Assembly: GCF_021917145.1 (NCBI RefSeq) | Contig: NC_061082.1 | Location: 5,855,989-5,919,988, forward strand | DNA length: 64,000 nt | Reading direction: 5' to 3' | Origin: Hypomesus transpacificus | Taxonomy: Eukaryota > Chordata > Actinopteri > Osmeriformes > Osmeridae | In this document: in pieces, positions 1 to 11,632 of the stretch | Layout: the number at the start of each line of letters is the position of its first letter | Position numbering within the stretch: the stretch's first letter is position 1 | Position numbers and translations under genes: made by a program | Notes under the pieces: generated by a model | Seen by the model: the letters and a program-made list of their open reading frames with translations, nothing else | The model's database searches: none | What the model was told of the DNA's origin: nothing

Positions 1-765
1 ACAGATTGTTTACACATAATTTGGTTATTTTTAAAGTACTTTATTTGAATTTGAGGCACACAGACTTGATATGGGGTTCCCTGGGCTGACAGTGTATGTC
101 TTTGAGGTTTTGATTTGCTCAATTGTTTACACACTCAATGTTTTGGTACCAGCTTTATTAAGGCAAGATCTTGAAAGCAAAAACAATATTGACAAAACTC
201 CTATTTACCTTTCGGTGTACTTGTTTGTACTATTCATTTATTTTAGTTCCTAAAAGACTGAAAACATGGCTCAAACGTGTATCTTTTGAACTCTTTAACG
301 TGGCCCTTTATGTATGTATAAGCCTGGTTCACATCGGGATTTCACATTCACTGCACGGTTTCTGCTCTTCCAAACACACCACCTGTATAGCATACATATA
401 TATTTATATAAACTCTGAATATATATTTCATATCTGTATATAACTGATTATCACATCAGACACTCATGCGCCTCAAAACGTCAAATGGATATGTATAGAT
501 TATCCAGCCTTTGCATGCAAGAAGCAAGATTCGCTGTTGCACTGACAGTCAAATATAGTTACAGGTTAGGTTACTGTACTTCATATTAGCTAAATGGGTT
601 AGTTAGCTGGAGCAGCCAGTGTCTGCTTTGTCATCCAGACAGTCAGGCAGCCAGGCAGGGTTGGAGCGGTACACTAGCTTTTTGCTCTAGGTTCGCCTCA
701 TAGATCCTCTGTGACCGAATCAAAAGTGACCAATCACAACCATCAGCCGTTTATTGCCAGCCCAA
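1..765 (-). other. fhl2 3' UTR and downstream DNA, with two candidate poly(A) signals
   Basis: No coding potential is seen on either strand; the short open frames here are AT-rich and match nothing known. On the minus strand, AATAAA hexamers occur at 242-237 and 45-40, giving predicted 3' UTRs of about 0.55 or 0.74 kb. The right half (about 600-765) is the more GC-balanced segment next to the stop codon. Confidence 0.45.
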
Positions 766-2616
766 TCAGATATCTTTGCCGCACTCCGGGCACAGGATGT
801 CGTCGCGCTCAGTGAGGAAGCCCCGCCCCACCAGGGACACAGAGCACTTCTTACAGTTGAAGCAGTCGTTGTGCCATTGGCGCTCCTCAAAGGAGATGTA
901 CTTGCTGCCTCCCAGACCTGGAGAGAGAGAGGGGGAGGGAGGGAGGGGGGGAGAGAGGGGGAGGGGGAGAGCTGGTCAGGACAGGCAAGATATGACTTAA
1001 ATTGTCAGTGGCAAATGTAGCATACTGTTAGAAAACAGACACCAGTCAGAAGCATAGATGGGTGGAGAGTAGATGAGATGTATGGATGTAGAGTACATGC
1101 TGGAGGGAGGTATGGATGGAGAGAGAGAGAGAGAGAGAGAGAGGGATGGAGATGGAACCCTGTGCTCACCGCTGATGGGGGTGGTGCAGGATGCACACTT
1201 CTTGGCGTACAGGTTGCAGAAGCAGTTGAGGCAGTAGGCAAAGTCGTCTCGAGAGGTGAAACGCTGGCCTGACAGCTGCTGCTTGCAGCTGGTACACAGG
1301 AAGCAGTCCTTGTGCCAGGGCTGATCTCGGTAGGTCACCCCCCCAGTGGTGATTGGCTGAGAGGATGAAGGGTTAAGAGAGAAAGTTCACACAGAGCTCC
1401 TATTGGTCGGGTAAATGTCTATCACACAAAGTCCTGAGATGATAATATGAGAGGACAAGACGGGACAGATAATTCCAGACAAATATCTGCTGCAGAACTA
1501 GAATCAACTTGAATGAACTAGAAAAGACGTACAATAACAGGTACTGTACGTAAATAACAGGGCTTAAACCAACCTTCTTGCACTGCACACACTGCATGGC
1601 AAACTGCTTCTCGTAGCAGGGCACACAGAAGTTGTTGTTCTCCTTAGGGATGAAGCTCTTGGTGCCGATGGGCTGCTGGCAGCGCTGGCATGTGAAGCAG
1701 GTCTCATGCCAGCTGTTCCCCTTGTGCTCCATCTTCCTGGAGCCTGGAGGAGACACAAGATGGACCGAGGTGGAGGGGGGGGGTTTCATTCACATTCATC
1801 TAAGCCTAATGATAGCAGAGAAAGTTTGAGAGAGAGTGGTCTGTTTTGATAAAATCCTGCCTCTGGCAACAGACATGCTCTATTTCCTGTGTAACACACT
1901 CTGGATGATGTCACGTATAAACACATGGAGAGACTGAATCTTTGGGGTCAAGTTTGTTATTTAAATGTGCGGTTGCCTGTAGCCTGCCTCCTTCCCTCTC
2001 TGTCTGCCTCCCTTCCTCCATGTCTGCCTGCCTACTTGCTTGTGTCTAATGCCTCCTACTCCCCGAACCAAGTGCATCCCAGATCAACCTGTTACTCCTG
2101 CTGGTCTTACCAGGCATGATGGTCTTCTTGCACTCATGGCACTTGGAGGAGTACTCATTGGAGTAGCACTCTGTGCAGAGCAGCTGGTCATCTTTGGTGG
2201 AGAAGGGCTTGTCCACCAGGGAGCGTTTACACTGGAAGCACTGGAAACAGTCCTCGTGCCAGTGGCGATCCTTATAGGACAGGTCCTATGGAAGGGACCA
2301 GAAGGGGTGATTAGACAGTGTGTGTGTGTGTGTGTTTGCGTGTCCATCTACAAGGGTGTGTCAATGTGAGCCAATTCCAGGGATTTCAAATGAGATTGAA
2401 GTGTGTGAGAGAGAGAAAAAAAAGAGGGAAAAAAAGAGTGCGTGTGTGTGTTCACCTCACCCTGGTGTTGCAGCCGATGGGCTTCTTGCAGTCTTCACAG
2501 GTGTTGGAGTAGAGGCTCTCGTAGCACTTCACACAGTAGGGGTTGTCCTCCCGGAGAACATACTTCTTCCCAAACAGGGACTCCTTGCAGTAGTGGCAGT
2601 CGTAGCGCTCTGTCAT
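766..2616 (-). CDS. fhl2: Four and a half LIM domains protein 2 (Fhl2), complete, five coding exons
   Basis: Coding exons, in transcript order: 2616-2461, 2285-2111, 1743-1574, 1356-1170, 917-766. All have GT-AG borders and phases that close to 279 residues plus TGA, the length of human FHL2. The protein begins MTERYDCHYCKESLFGKK (half LIM) and continues with four complete LIM domains, one Zn-finger pair per roughly 60 residues. Signatures seen include CFQCFQCKRSLVDKPF, WHETCFTCQRCQQPIGTKSF, QLSGQRFTSRDDFAYC and the terminal ILCPECGKDI. The zinc-ligand Cys/His pattern is intact. FHL2 is a LIM-only adaptor without DNA-binding or enzymatic activity. In the family it links integrins, titin-associated enzymes and transcription factors in heart and muscle. 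The exon carrying the ATG starts at about 2647 after a CTCAG acceptor, so the 5' UTR is split. The a/b teleost paralogue cannot be assigned from the sequence alone. Confidence 0.96.
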
Positions 2617-4479
2617 CCTGTCAGTGGGACTGGTCCACTCTGCTCAACTGAGAAGAGGGAGAGGAGGAGAGGGGGGAGGGAGGGAGGGTAGGCGGGGGGA
2701 AAGGAGAGCTTAAGTCACTTTCTAAATGAGCAAGATTGGAATTTCATTCATGTTTGCAGCATTGACTTCCTGCTTTCCCAAGCAAAACTAAATGGCTTTT
2801 CCCTTGTTCATGAAGGCGGGTATGTTCAGACATAAGACAAATTATTGTACATACAGTGCACCACATTGTTGTAAGAATAAACCGGCTTGGCTAACAAAAC
2901 GTAGCATCTCTATACAGGTTCGTCTTTGTAGACAAGTTTTTTTAAGCTTGTCCTTTTTAACACGGCAAAGTTTTTTCCCTGACTTAAAGCGGAAACCGAT
3001 TCAAAGTTCACAGGCGCCTTTCTGAAAACCTATTGCATCATATCTCTCTCGCTCAGCACATCACTTTCAGTGTCAGTCTGCAGTTTCACATCTTTCTGTC
3101 TTTCACGTTCTCTCTTTCTTTCTCTATTGTAATCTTCAAGTCATTTTCCCTGGTGTCTGGGTGGAGGAATGACAGATGAGCTGGTATAAATAGCTCCAAT
3201 CACTCAGACACAGGGAGAGAGAGACAGATGACTTCTGCCCTGTGGCATACCAACACTCACTAATGTCACTCTGCAACCACCCATCCATCAGATCACCTCA
3301 CACTGTCATCACCATCACATTGTATCCCCTCCGCCTGCACGTGTGAGCGTGTCTGTGTGTGTGTGTGCGTGTGCATGTGTATGTATGTATCATAATGGCT
3401 ACTCACACTCTGCAGCTGTTAACAGTTATGCCCCTTGTAAGACCTCTGCTTATCCTCAACTGTTTCCCCCGACGGTCGCTCTGTGAAGACCAGCGATGAG
3501 TGTCTTTGTGCGTGCGTGTGTGCGTGTGTGTGTGAGAGAGTGTATTTCTCCTAGAAGTCCCCAGTGTCCCAAACACACGACTGTCCATGCTCTGCCCCTC
3601 TCCTCACCCCTCTCCTCCTCTCCTCCTCTCCTCCTCTCCAGCCCACGCTGCCGTCTGCTTGTCCACTTCTCAGTCATGGTTTGACCATATAAGGAGCCAG
3701 AGGAAAACCAAAGAATGTCCCTCTCTGACTTAAATTCCTCCTCTCACTTTTTCACTCACTCTCTTCCTCCGCTACTAGCAGGCTCTCTGCCCCCTTCACC
3801 CCGTGCTGCAGCTACCCACACCCACCCACATACACTCACACTAGACACACACGCTGCACACGGACACATCCTCGCACACACGCTACACACACAGACATGT
3901 ACACACTATGCTACACACACACAAACTCGCGCACACTACAAGTACACACACACATACACACACTCTTGTGGCTGGTGCTCTTCGTTGTTCCTCCTACTTT
4001 TCAGCTTCCCAATCCTCTCATTATCTCTCCTAGATTGCATTTCCTATTTCTGGCTCTGGCTCTCCAGCCTGGCACTATGGGGACATCACAGTGTGTCACT
4101 GTCTGTTACCCTAATAACCAAGGGCTGAAGAAGCTATTTGGTGTACTGGTCCTCTAACCATCTCTACATTTCTTCCAAATCCCTCTCCCCACCCCTTCCA
4201 CATTCCCTCTCTCTCCGTTAGCCTATCCATGACTCACCTAGCTTACATCAAGGCTCCATCTCACTCCTAAAATACAACCAGATCAACCAAGCTGCCAGGA
4301 ATAAAACCAGCATCTATTCGGGGGTTTGCCAACAGCTGTTTCCTACAGCCCCGATGTTCTCTCGGATGGGGGCGAGCCACGCATTCCAAAACGAGCGCAC
4401 GCCAGATACCAGCCAACTGTCTAAGGGTGTGCCAGGAGAGAGACAGGTGGACTGGACTCCCCAGAAGCACTCCAGGTGC

Positions 4480-4648
4480 AGGGGTGCTCCTGGGAGAGTG
4501 TATGTTGAGGGGTGGGGGGTACTCCTGGTAGAGTATGGGGGGTGGGGGGTACTCCTGGTAGAGTGTGGGGGGTGGGGGGGTGCTCCTGGGAGAGTGTGGG
4601 GGGTGGGGGGTACTCCTGGGAGAGTGGGGGGGGGGGTGGGGGGGGGTC
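4480..4648. repeat. G-rich minisatellite, about 30-31 bp unit, about 5 copies
   Basis: Imperfect copies of a unit containing TACTCCTGGTAGAGTG and a run of G follow each other at about 4485, 4520, 4551, 4580 and 4610, ending in a pure G stretch near 4627-4647. The open frames across it on both strands (Pro-rich or Gly-rich) are artefacts of the repeat. Confidence 0.85.
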
Positions 4649-5352
4649 ATTTGGTGATAGGAGCCCCTCTAACAGCTGCCTTGTCCCATTAAGCCAAGCC
4701 CTCACCAGTCAGACTAGACAGGATACACATCTCCCTTACCACAATCACAACTACCCTTAAGACAGGGTCAGTTACTGTCACCAAATACTTGGGGTGTGCT
4801 TGATTTAGTTCATCCAGAGTGTGGTGAAACCAACACTCCCATAAGAGACAAATGTGAAGCTAATTAAATACTTTCAAGAAGCTGAAGTACTGTATGTAAT
4901 TCACCCAAGTATAGAGACAAGGAGCTGTGCCTATTGCTTGTTTGTGTTTTAGTTGTAAATGTGTCTGGTGGTATAATTTGACTGTGTGTAGTGAAATTTA
5001 TGATAACTGCAGAAATCTCACATTGTGGTCGAGGAAAGAACTAGTCAGTAACATTCCTGACATGTTTTGTGTGTGTGTGTGTGTGCGCATGGGTGTGTAT
5101 GAGTGTGTTTGTATCTGTATGAGATGGCATTGTCATCGGTTATACAGTACTTGAAAATAGCTTTCAATACATGGACTCACGCACATACAGATACCCATTG
5201 TCTAAACAATGATGTTGCCATGAAACACTTGGATGACACAATTAGATGTCCAGTGAGTTAGAGAACAGACAGTGGGGTTTAATGCCAGCTGTAATTGTCA
5301 GTCACGGGAATTAGATGATCAAGCAAGGTTGTCATTAGTGGTCTCTCTCTTC

Positions 5353-5388
<36 letters not shown>

Positions 5389-6292
5389 CTCTCTCAGAGA
5401 GGTTGTAACACTCTCTCTCTCTCTCTTTCAGAGAGGTTGTAACTCTCATCTCTCAAACAGCCAACAGCTGACAACAGCTGTGTCTTTCTGTGTGAGTGTG
5501 TGAACTTTGATGGACGGTTAGCAAAGAGTCTTATACACAATATCTCCTGCCTGTCATAGGCTTGTGTAACCTCACCTCACTTGAAATTTTAGGTTTGTTT
5601 AAATAACCTTGAGGGCGTTAAACAGGCCCCCATTCCCACCCCCACACCCCACCACACACACAGAAGCTTGAACAGGTGGTAGATGCTAAATGCAATATCT
5701 TCCAATTACTATTGCGAAGCTTCAATATGCTTCCCTAGTATGTGCTTACTAGTGCATTTCTCTTGCGTCACGATGGACACAGCCGTAATGAAGATAGAAC
5801 TGGCAAGTAGGTGCTGAAATGCTCTCGTTGACCCTATAACCTAACATCTACTGCTCTCACTGTACAGCCCTATATCTTGTAAAACAAGGCTTTGAAATCA
5901 CTTGCCTTTCAATATTTGTAAATCATACTAACATTTGAACCGATACATTTATCCTCATTACACTTGGCTTGCAACCACAGCATTCCTAAAACATTCCAAG
6001 AGCTCATTTCAAACTGGAAAAATAACTTTGTTTCTTTAAAGTAGTAAGATTTAATTAAGTCATTCATTCATTCTAAATGTACAAACAAGAGCTATGCGCA
6101 CAAACATGGCCACAAAATCCCACCTGATTAAGAGACAGAAAAGGAAGGGAGGTGAAAAGGACAAAAGTGGGAATGAAAAAATGAAAGAATGAAAGAGTTT
6201 CAGTAAACTGTGGAGAGGCTGCCAGCGAGAACGGCAGGGAGACCCGGCAGTGGAAGAGGACAGAGATGGGAGGTGGACAAGCTGCTGGACGT

Positions 6293-6297
<5 letters not shown>

Positions 6298-6375
<78 letters not shown>
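6298..6375. repeat. (GA)n microsatellite
   Basis: This is an almost uninterrupted GA tract, broken by one GGAGGG near 6331 and another at the right end. It lies just beside the candidate fhl2 first exon, on its downstream side in transcript orientation. Confidence 0.9.
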
Positions 6376-6377
<2 letters not shown>

Positions 6378-6553
6378 GGAGAGCAGAAGGGAAGCAAAAC
6401 GAAGGGAGGGATGTGCAGGTTTTTGGGTCACGGTGAGGAAGAAGAGAGAAGTGAAGGAGTCCCATAGAAGATGGGACGGATGAATGGATGGAGGGATGAA
6501 TGGAGAGACAGGCTGGTGGAGGAGGAGGAGGAATGAGCACAGCGAGGTCTTAC

Positions 6554-6650
6554 CTTCTTCTCAGAGAAGTGTGTGTCAGTGAGGAGTCTGCTCAGACTGA
6601 GGGGAGAGTCGCAGGGCGCTCTCTAGTCACCTCTGATTGGATTACCCCAC
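6554..6650 (-). other. fhl2: Candidate untranslated first exon and promoter of fhl2
   Basis: On the minus strand the bases GAAGAAG at 6560-6554 are followed by a near-perfect donor, GTAAGACC. The ATG exon of fhl2 is preceded by a clean acceptor at 2648-2650, so an upstream 5' UTR exon is required. An NF-Y type CCAAT motif (minus-strand ATCCAATCAG) lies at about 6634-6643. A MEF2-like A/T site is at 6888-6897. The upstream boundary and transcription start are inferred, and other first exons may exist. Confidence 0.35.
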
Positions 6651-7109
6651 CCAGAGAGGATTAATTGGGACAGGGGTGAGGGAGGGCCAGGAGGGGGGGT
6701 AAGGGGAAGGGCCAGAAGGGGGGAGAGGGAGGGATGGAGGGGGGGTATGAGAGAGGCCCAGAGAGGGGGGGGGGGGGGCTGAGGAAGGGATAGAGGGGGG
6801 AATGAGAGAGGCATAGAGGGCCAGAGAGGGAGAGGGAGGAGCATCGGAGGAGTGAGGGAGGGGAAAGGCTTTCTTTTTTGAGATAGGCTATAAATACTGT
6901 GGCGCAACAGGAGATAAAACCCACTCTCTCTCTGTCTCTCTCTTTCTCTCTCTGTCTCTCTATTTCTCTCTCTCTCTCTTTGTCTTTCTCTGTCTCTCTG
7001 TCTCTCTCTCTGTCTTTCTCTCTCTCCATTACTCAGGAACTCTGGAACAGTGGTGGGCCTGTAACCTTTTAAGGCCTCCCTTTGTAATCCACTTACCCTG
7101 ACCCTCACC

Positions 7110-7785
7110 CACACACGACACACATACGACACACACACACACACACGACACACACACACACGACACACACACACGACACACACACATGACACACACACGA
7201 CACACACACGACACACACACGACACACACACACGACACACACACACACACACGACACACACACACGACACACACACGACACACACACACGACACACACAC
7301 ACGACACACACACACGACACACAGACGACACACACACACGACACACACACGACACACACACATGACACACACACACGACACACACACATGACACACAGAC
7401 GACACACACACACACGACACACACACACGACACACACACACGACACACACACACGACACACACACATGACACACACACACGACACACCCACACGACACAC
7501 ACACATGACACACAGACGACACACACACACGACACACACACGACACACACACACGACACACACACACGACACACACACATGACACACAGACGACACACAC
7601 ACACACACACACACAACACACACACACGACACACACACGACACACACACACGACACACACACACGACACACACACACACACACGACACACACACATGACA
7701 CACAGACGACACACACACACGACACACACACACGACACACACACGACACACGACACACGACATACACAAACGACACACACACATG
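7110..7785. repeat. Long compound CA repeat with regular GACA interruptions
   Basis: About 675 bp of (CA)n is punctuated every 8-14 bases by ACGACA, with occasional CATGACA and CAGACGACA. Higher-order blocks (CATGACACACAGACGACACAC) recur several times. The 225-393-residue Cys/Val-rich open frames on the minus strand come only from this repeat. Confidence 0.95.
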
Positions 7786-7871
7786 CTGCTGTGGAATAGC
7801 CCACGATGGCCCAACTCTCTCTCAGCTATTGAGACACAATATCTCCCTCCATCCTTGTTGTTTCCATAACC

Positions 7872-7990
7872 CTGTTCTTATATTCCATCCCCTGTTCCCC
7901 CCTCAATCTTCTCCTCTCACTGTCTTCTGTCTGTTCTTATATTCCATCCCCTGTTCCCCCCTCAATCTTCTCCTCTCACTGTCTTCTGTC
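7872..7990. repeat. Perfect 59-bp tandem duplication
   Basis: The segment starting CTGTTCTTATATTCCATCCC at 7872 is repeated from 7931 with a period of 59 bases, after which a CT tract begins. The two copies look identical over almost all their length, suggesting a recent duplication. Confidence 0.85.
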
Positions 7991-8689
7991 TCTCTCTCTC
8001 TCCCTCTCTCTCTTTCTTTGTCTCCCCACAATAATCCTCTCATCCCTCTCCATCCCTTTTTCATTAAGGAGTGAAAGCCAATAACAACAAATATTCACAG
8101 GTTGACTTGGACTTTAGCTTGACAGGCTACCCCCTTTGTCTGCACTCGGCGGTTTTCTTTTATATGTTTTTAACTAACATCTCTTGGAAAAACACTCTTT
8201 TAATCAGCTGTGATCATGATTCAATTCTTTCTGTCAGATTCCATTTTATTCATTCATTTGGAGTCGCCACCTGCACGTTCGCATAAGCAAACACACAAAG
8301 TTAGCGCACTCACACACTCAAACACACACACACACACATCAACCCATTGTTACAGCTTGCTACAGTGGTATTCCCTGTGGTACCTAGTTGGAAAGTATGC
8401 AATGCGTCAAAATAAAATACGTTCCCATCTCGCCCCTCTCTCTCTCTCTTTCTCTTTCTCCTTCCTTCCTTCCTTCTGATCCACCACACTCTCTCTCCAA
8501 CATCAAGTTTTTTTCGATTGCCCCTCTCTCTCCCTTTGTGTGTGGGATGGTGTCCAGACTAGTGATGAAAGACCCCTCGCATGGTTTCCCAGAAAATTCT
8601 AGCGCTATTTTCTGCACCTCCATGCTCTCTTGTTCACACTTCCCCCTTTCACTCACTCTACCCCTCTCTCCCGGCCTTCCTGCCACCCC

Positions 8690-8694
8690 TCCCC

Positions 8695-8776
<82 letters not shown>

Positions 8777-8910
8777 CTCTCTCTCTCTGTGTCTCTCTCT
8801 CTCTGTGTCTCTCTCTCCCTCTCTCTCTCTGTGTCTCTCTCTCTCTCTCCCTCTCTCTCTCTGTGTCTCTCTCTCTCTCTGTCTCTCTCTCTCTTCATCT
8901 CCCTCTCTGC
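8690..8910. repeat. (CT)n microsatellite with GTGT interruptions, preceded by a C run
   Basis: A C run of about 15 at 8691-8705 leads into roughly 200 bp of CT repeats interrupted at intervals by GTGTCT. Ser/Leu and Arg/Glu open frames across it on both strands are repeat artefacts. Confidence 0.93.
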
Positions 8911-9106
8911 AGGCAGGTTTTTCTGACCTCAGGCCTCCGGTCTCTCTCAAGGGAGAGAGAGAGAGGACTGAGTGTGAGTAAGAGAGGGAGCAGAGGGTGA
9001 ATGTGTCATTGCTCTGCCTGTCACACTCAAGTACTCTATTTGTAGAGGACTGTAAAGATTGTGGTGTGTACTGACTCTATAATCAGCTGTGTGTGAGTGT
9101 GTTTAC

Positions 9107-9108
9107 CT

Positions 9109-9175
<67 letters not shown>

Positions 9176-9200
9176 TGTGTGTGTTTGTGTTTGTGTTTGT
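9107..9200. repeat. (GT)n microsatellite
   Basis: About 30 GT units follow TGTGTGAG, ending in a short GTTTGT series. Confidence 0.93.
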
Positions 9201-10175
9201 GACAGAGAGATGGAGTGAACACCATAGGTCTAAGCCGTTTATTCCTATGCCAACAACATAAGCAAACACTTGCCGATGTCAAAGCATCGTCTCTCCACAC
9301 CCTGATGAACGACCTTGGAAGGGATCTTGAAACCTTCAAATGTATGTACATTATGTTGCGCCGTTTACGTTGCACCTCTTGCAGTAATGTTTTTATAATG
9401 TTAGTATTTTGAGTACTTTGGTGACTAGTTATGGACCTAATGGAAACATCAACAAACATTCCTGTTCAATTGAAAGCAATTAGTTGTGTTGGTTTTTGGA
9501 GAATCCGCATAACATTCGTTGCTTTGGCTGCCCCCTTTAACGAAGAATTAATGAATAACCTCAACTAGCAGAATAACAGACTAGCAAATCTGCTTGTTTA
9601 AAACCTAACAAGTAAAAAAAAACTAAAAACATTTAAACGCCTTCTTCAAAGAAGCGGAAAAAAACTCATACATTTGGTTCATCTCACACGGGAACATAAA
9701 GAACCCAAAAAAGCTCTAATCTGCTTAGATGTTTAACATTCTTCATGCCAAACCAGTCTGCAACATTAATGACATCAGTTGGAACTCGTTGAAAGCAAAG
9801 CATTCAAGTGCTTGAAGGGAGACAGTGCAGCAAACTCATCTGACTCTAACTTGGTAATTCAGTCAGCAGGTTGAAACTGAATTACTACCAAGTCCCTGGA
9901 AATCCTAGAAACACACAGGGGTGAAAACCTTTAAGTGGGAACCAAGAAACCCCAGAAAAACCTCGAACAACAAATGCAGAATAAAACAGCAACATCCTTA
10001 TAAAGAGTCCACATTCAACCTAACTGCTTTGCACCACTAGCATGACCTGAGTGCTCTGGGAAAGAGTTTGTTGTTACCATATGTTATACCCTAGGGCCTT
10101 GCAGTTTGTGTGGCCTCCCCTGTTGTGTTTTCCTCCCTGTCATTCTCCGCAGGTGTGAATGTGTTTAACGTAGCC

Positions 10176-10516
10176 TAGGGTGACCAGACGTCCTCTTTTA
10201 CCCGGACATTTCCTCTTTTCGAGACTTAAAAAATGCGTCCGGCAGGGATTCCAAAATTGTCTGGGATTTTGCCTCGTTGGATATTGGTGTTTCTCTGGGT
10301 CTTTCACCAACTATTAAGCCCTTACAAGTTCAGGAAAGGGTATCTCCCTTAAGTTCCACCTTCTTGCGCGAACTCTGACTGTAGAGAAAACTGTCATTTT
10401 GATCAGATAGTGTGGCATGCAATACACGACCAGCACCCCCCCCCCCCCCCCCCCCCCCCCACGCCGACACGACGAAGTGTCCTCTTTTTAACAAACTCAA
10501 ATCTCAAAACACCCTA
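10176..10516. mobile_element. Candidate non-autonomous DNA transposon relic with short TIRs and target duplication
   Basis: The 341-bp segment starts TAGGGTG and ends CACCCTA, a perfect 7-bp terminal inverted repeat. The direct repeat GTAGCC flanks it on the left (10170-10175) and, one base out, on the right (10518-10523). The left end reads TAGGGTGACCAGACGTCCTC. From memory this resembles the GGGTGACCAGA ends of vertebrate hAT-like MITEs. A C run of 25 at 10436-10460 sits near the right end. There is no transposase frame. Identification is tentative because the TIR is short. Confidence 0.45.
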
Positions 10517-11328
10517 AGTAGCCCCACACATAGATACTAAGTCAACCGATTGCAATAGCTCAAATAATATTCGATGGGGCAACTGGATTACCGGGAGGCT
10601 TGGCGTGAGGGAATGTTTCAGGCAGGAATGCTGTGAGACCTTCCAATCACTGCTTCAGTCTCTGACCTGTGATGTCAGATTTTAGATGGTGGATAGGGGG
10701 TGGTAGGGAGACTGTGCCAAGTAAACATTCCGGATTTCTTACTGTGTGTCCTACTGTAGTTTCAGGTGATGTTTGTTGACAGAGCTCATATATGCTGTAT
10801 CAGCAGACCCCTAAACTAATAATCTCCAATGACATTCCGTGTCCAATTGATTCCATGGCTTTGTGCTTGTGTGGGTCTTGTTTGTGGTAGTGGGTCAGTG
10901 TATGTGCATGTTTGTAGGTGCACAAACATTTGGCCTGTACATGTGTGTGTGTCAAATTGTGAACGTTCCCCTGTTTTACAATGTTAACATTTGGAGAGAA
11001 AATTGAATGAGGCCTAGTCTCGTCTTAATGTATGGAATACTTAAAAAGCTAACTGAACTCTTAACCTGGTTAAAGCAGGAGACACCAGCCATGCAAAGTA
11101 AAGCAGAAAACACCAAACCTACGCTCCGCTCTCCAACCCCCACCTTCCTCCAGCCCCCTCAGTGGAGCAGCAGGCAAGGGGCTTAAGGCAGCAGAACTGA
11201 GTGATGACAGGACCAGCACAAGTCCCTCTAGCTGCCCTGCTCTCCCACCCAGCCCCAAGCCTGTCCCCTGATCACTGCCCAGGCTTTAGGGCGATCTGTG
11301 TCCTAATGGACCACAGTCCTGGCTTCAT

Positions 11329-11632
11329 CACTCCAGTCCCCCAGCCTCCATCCCTCTAGCCCCCGTCTCAGCCTCCATCCTCCCAGCCCCCATCCCAGCC
11401 TCCATCTTCCCAGCCCCCATCTCAGCCTCCATCCTCCCCATCTCAGCCTCCATCCTCCCAGCCCCCATCTCAGCCTCTTTCCTCCCAGCCCCCATCTCAG
11501 CCTCCATCTTCCCAGCCCCATCTCAGCCTCCATCTTCCCAGCCCCCATCACAGCTTCCATCCTCCCAGCCCCCATCTCAGCCTCCATCGTGCCAGGCCCC
11601 ATCTCAGCTTCCATCCTCCCAGCCCCCATCCC
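11329..11632. repeat. C-rich minisatellite, about 27-bp unit, about 11 copies
   Basis: The array is built from variants of AGCCTCCATCCTCCCAGCCC followed by CCATCTC. Copies differ by small substitutions and one shortened unit. The minus-strand Met/Gly/Glu-rich open frame of 117 residues is a translation of this array and not a gene. Confidence 0.9.

Larger units (their letters stand above)
2648..6553 (-). other. Probable fhl2 intron 1 (5' UTR intron), repeat-rich, no gene
   Basis: No exon-like coding sequence is found. Contents include GT/CA microsatellites near 3353-3380, 3508-3535 and 3827-3963, a G-rich tandem repeat at 4480-4648, a CT tract at 5349-5395 followed by a short duplication of CAGAGAGGTTGTAAC, and a GA tract at 6298-6375. 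A TATAAATAG box at 3185-3193 lies on the plus strand with no plus-strand gene after it. A repeat-free patch at about 5195-5345 carries several ATTA/TAAT motifs (see findings). Confidence 0.5.

Noticed and set aside
3185..3193. TATA box for a plus-strand gene (also at 6889-6896)
   Set aside because: No plus-strand exon follows either site. They are better read as MEF2-like A/T motifs, if functional at all.
6623..7804. 393-, 261- and 225-residue Cys/Val-rich frames on the minus strand
   Set aside because: They are translations of the CA/GACA repeat in different frames, with no unique sequence, splice structure or known family.
8384..9000. Ser/Leu- and Arg/Glu-repeat frames of up to 197 residues on both strands
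   Set aside because: They arise from the CT tract at 8690-8910 and its complement.
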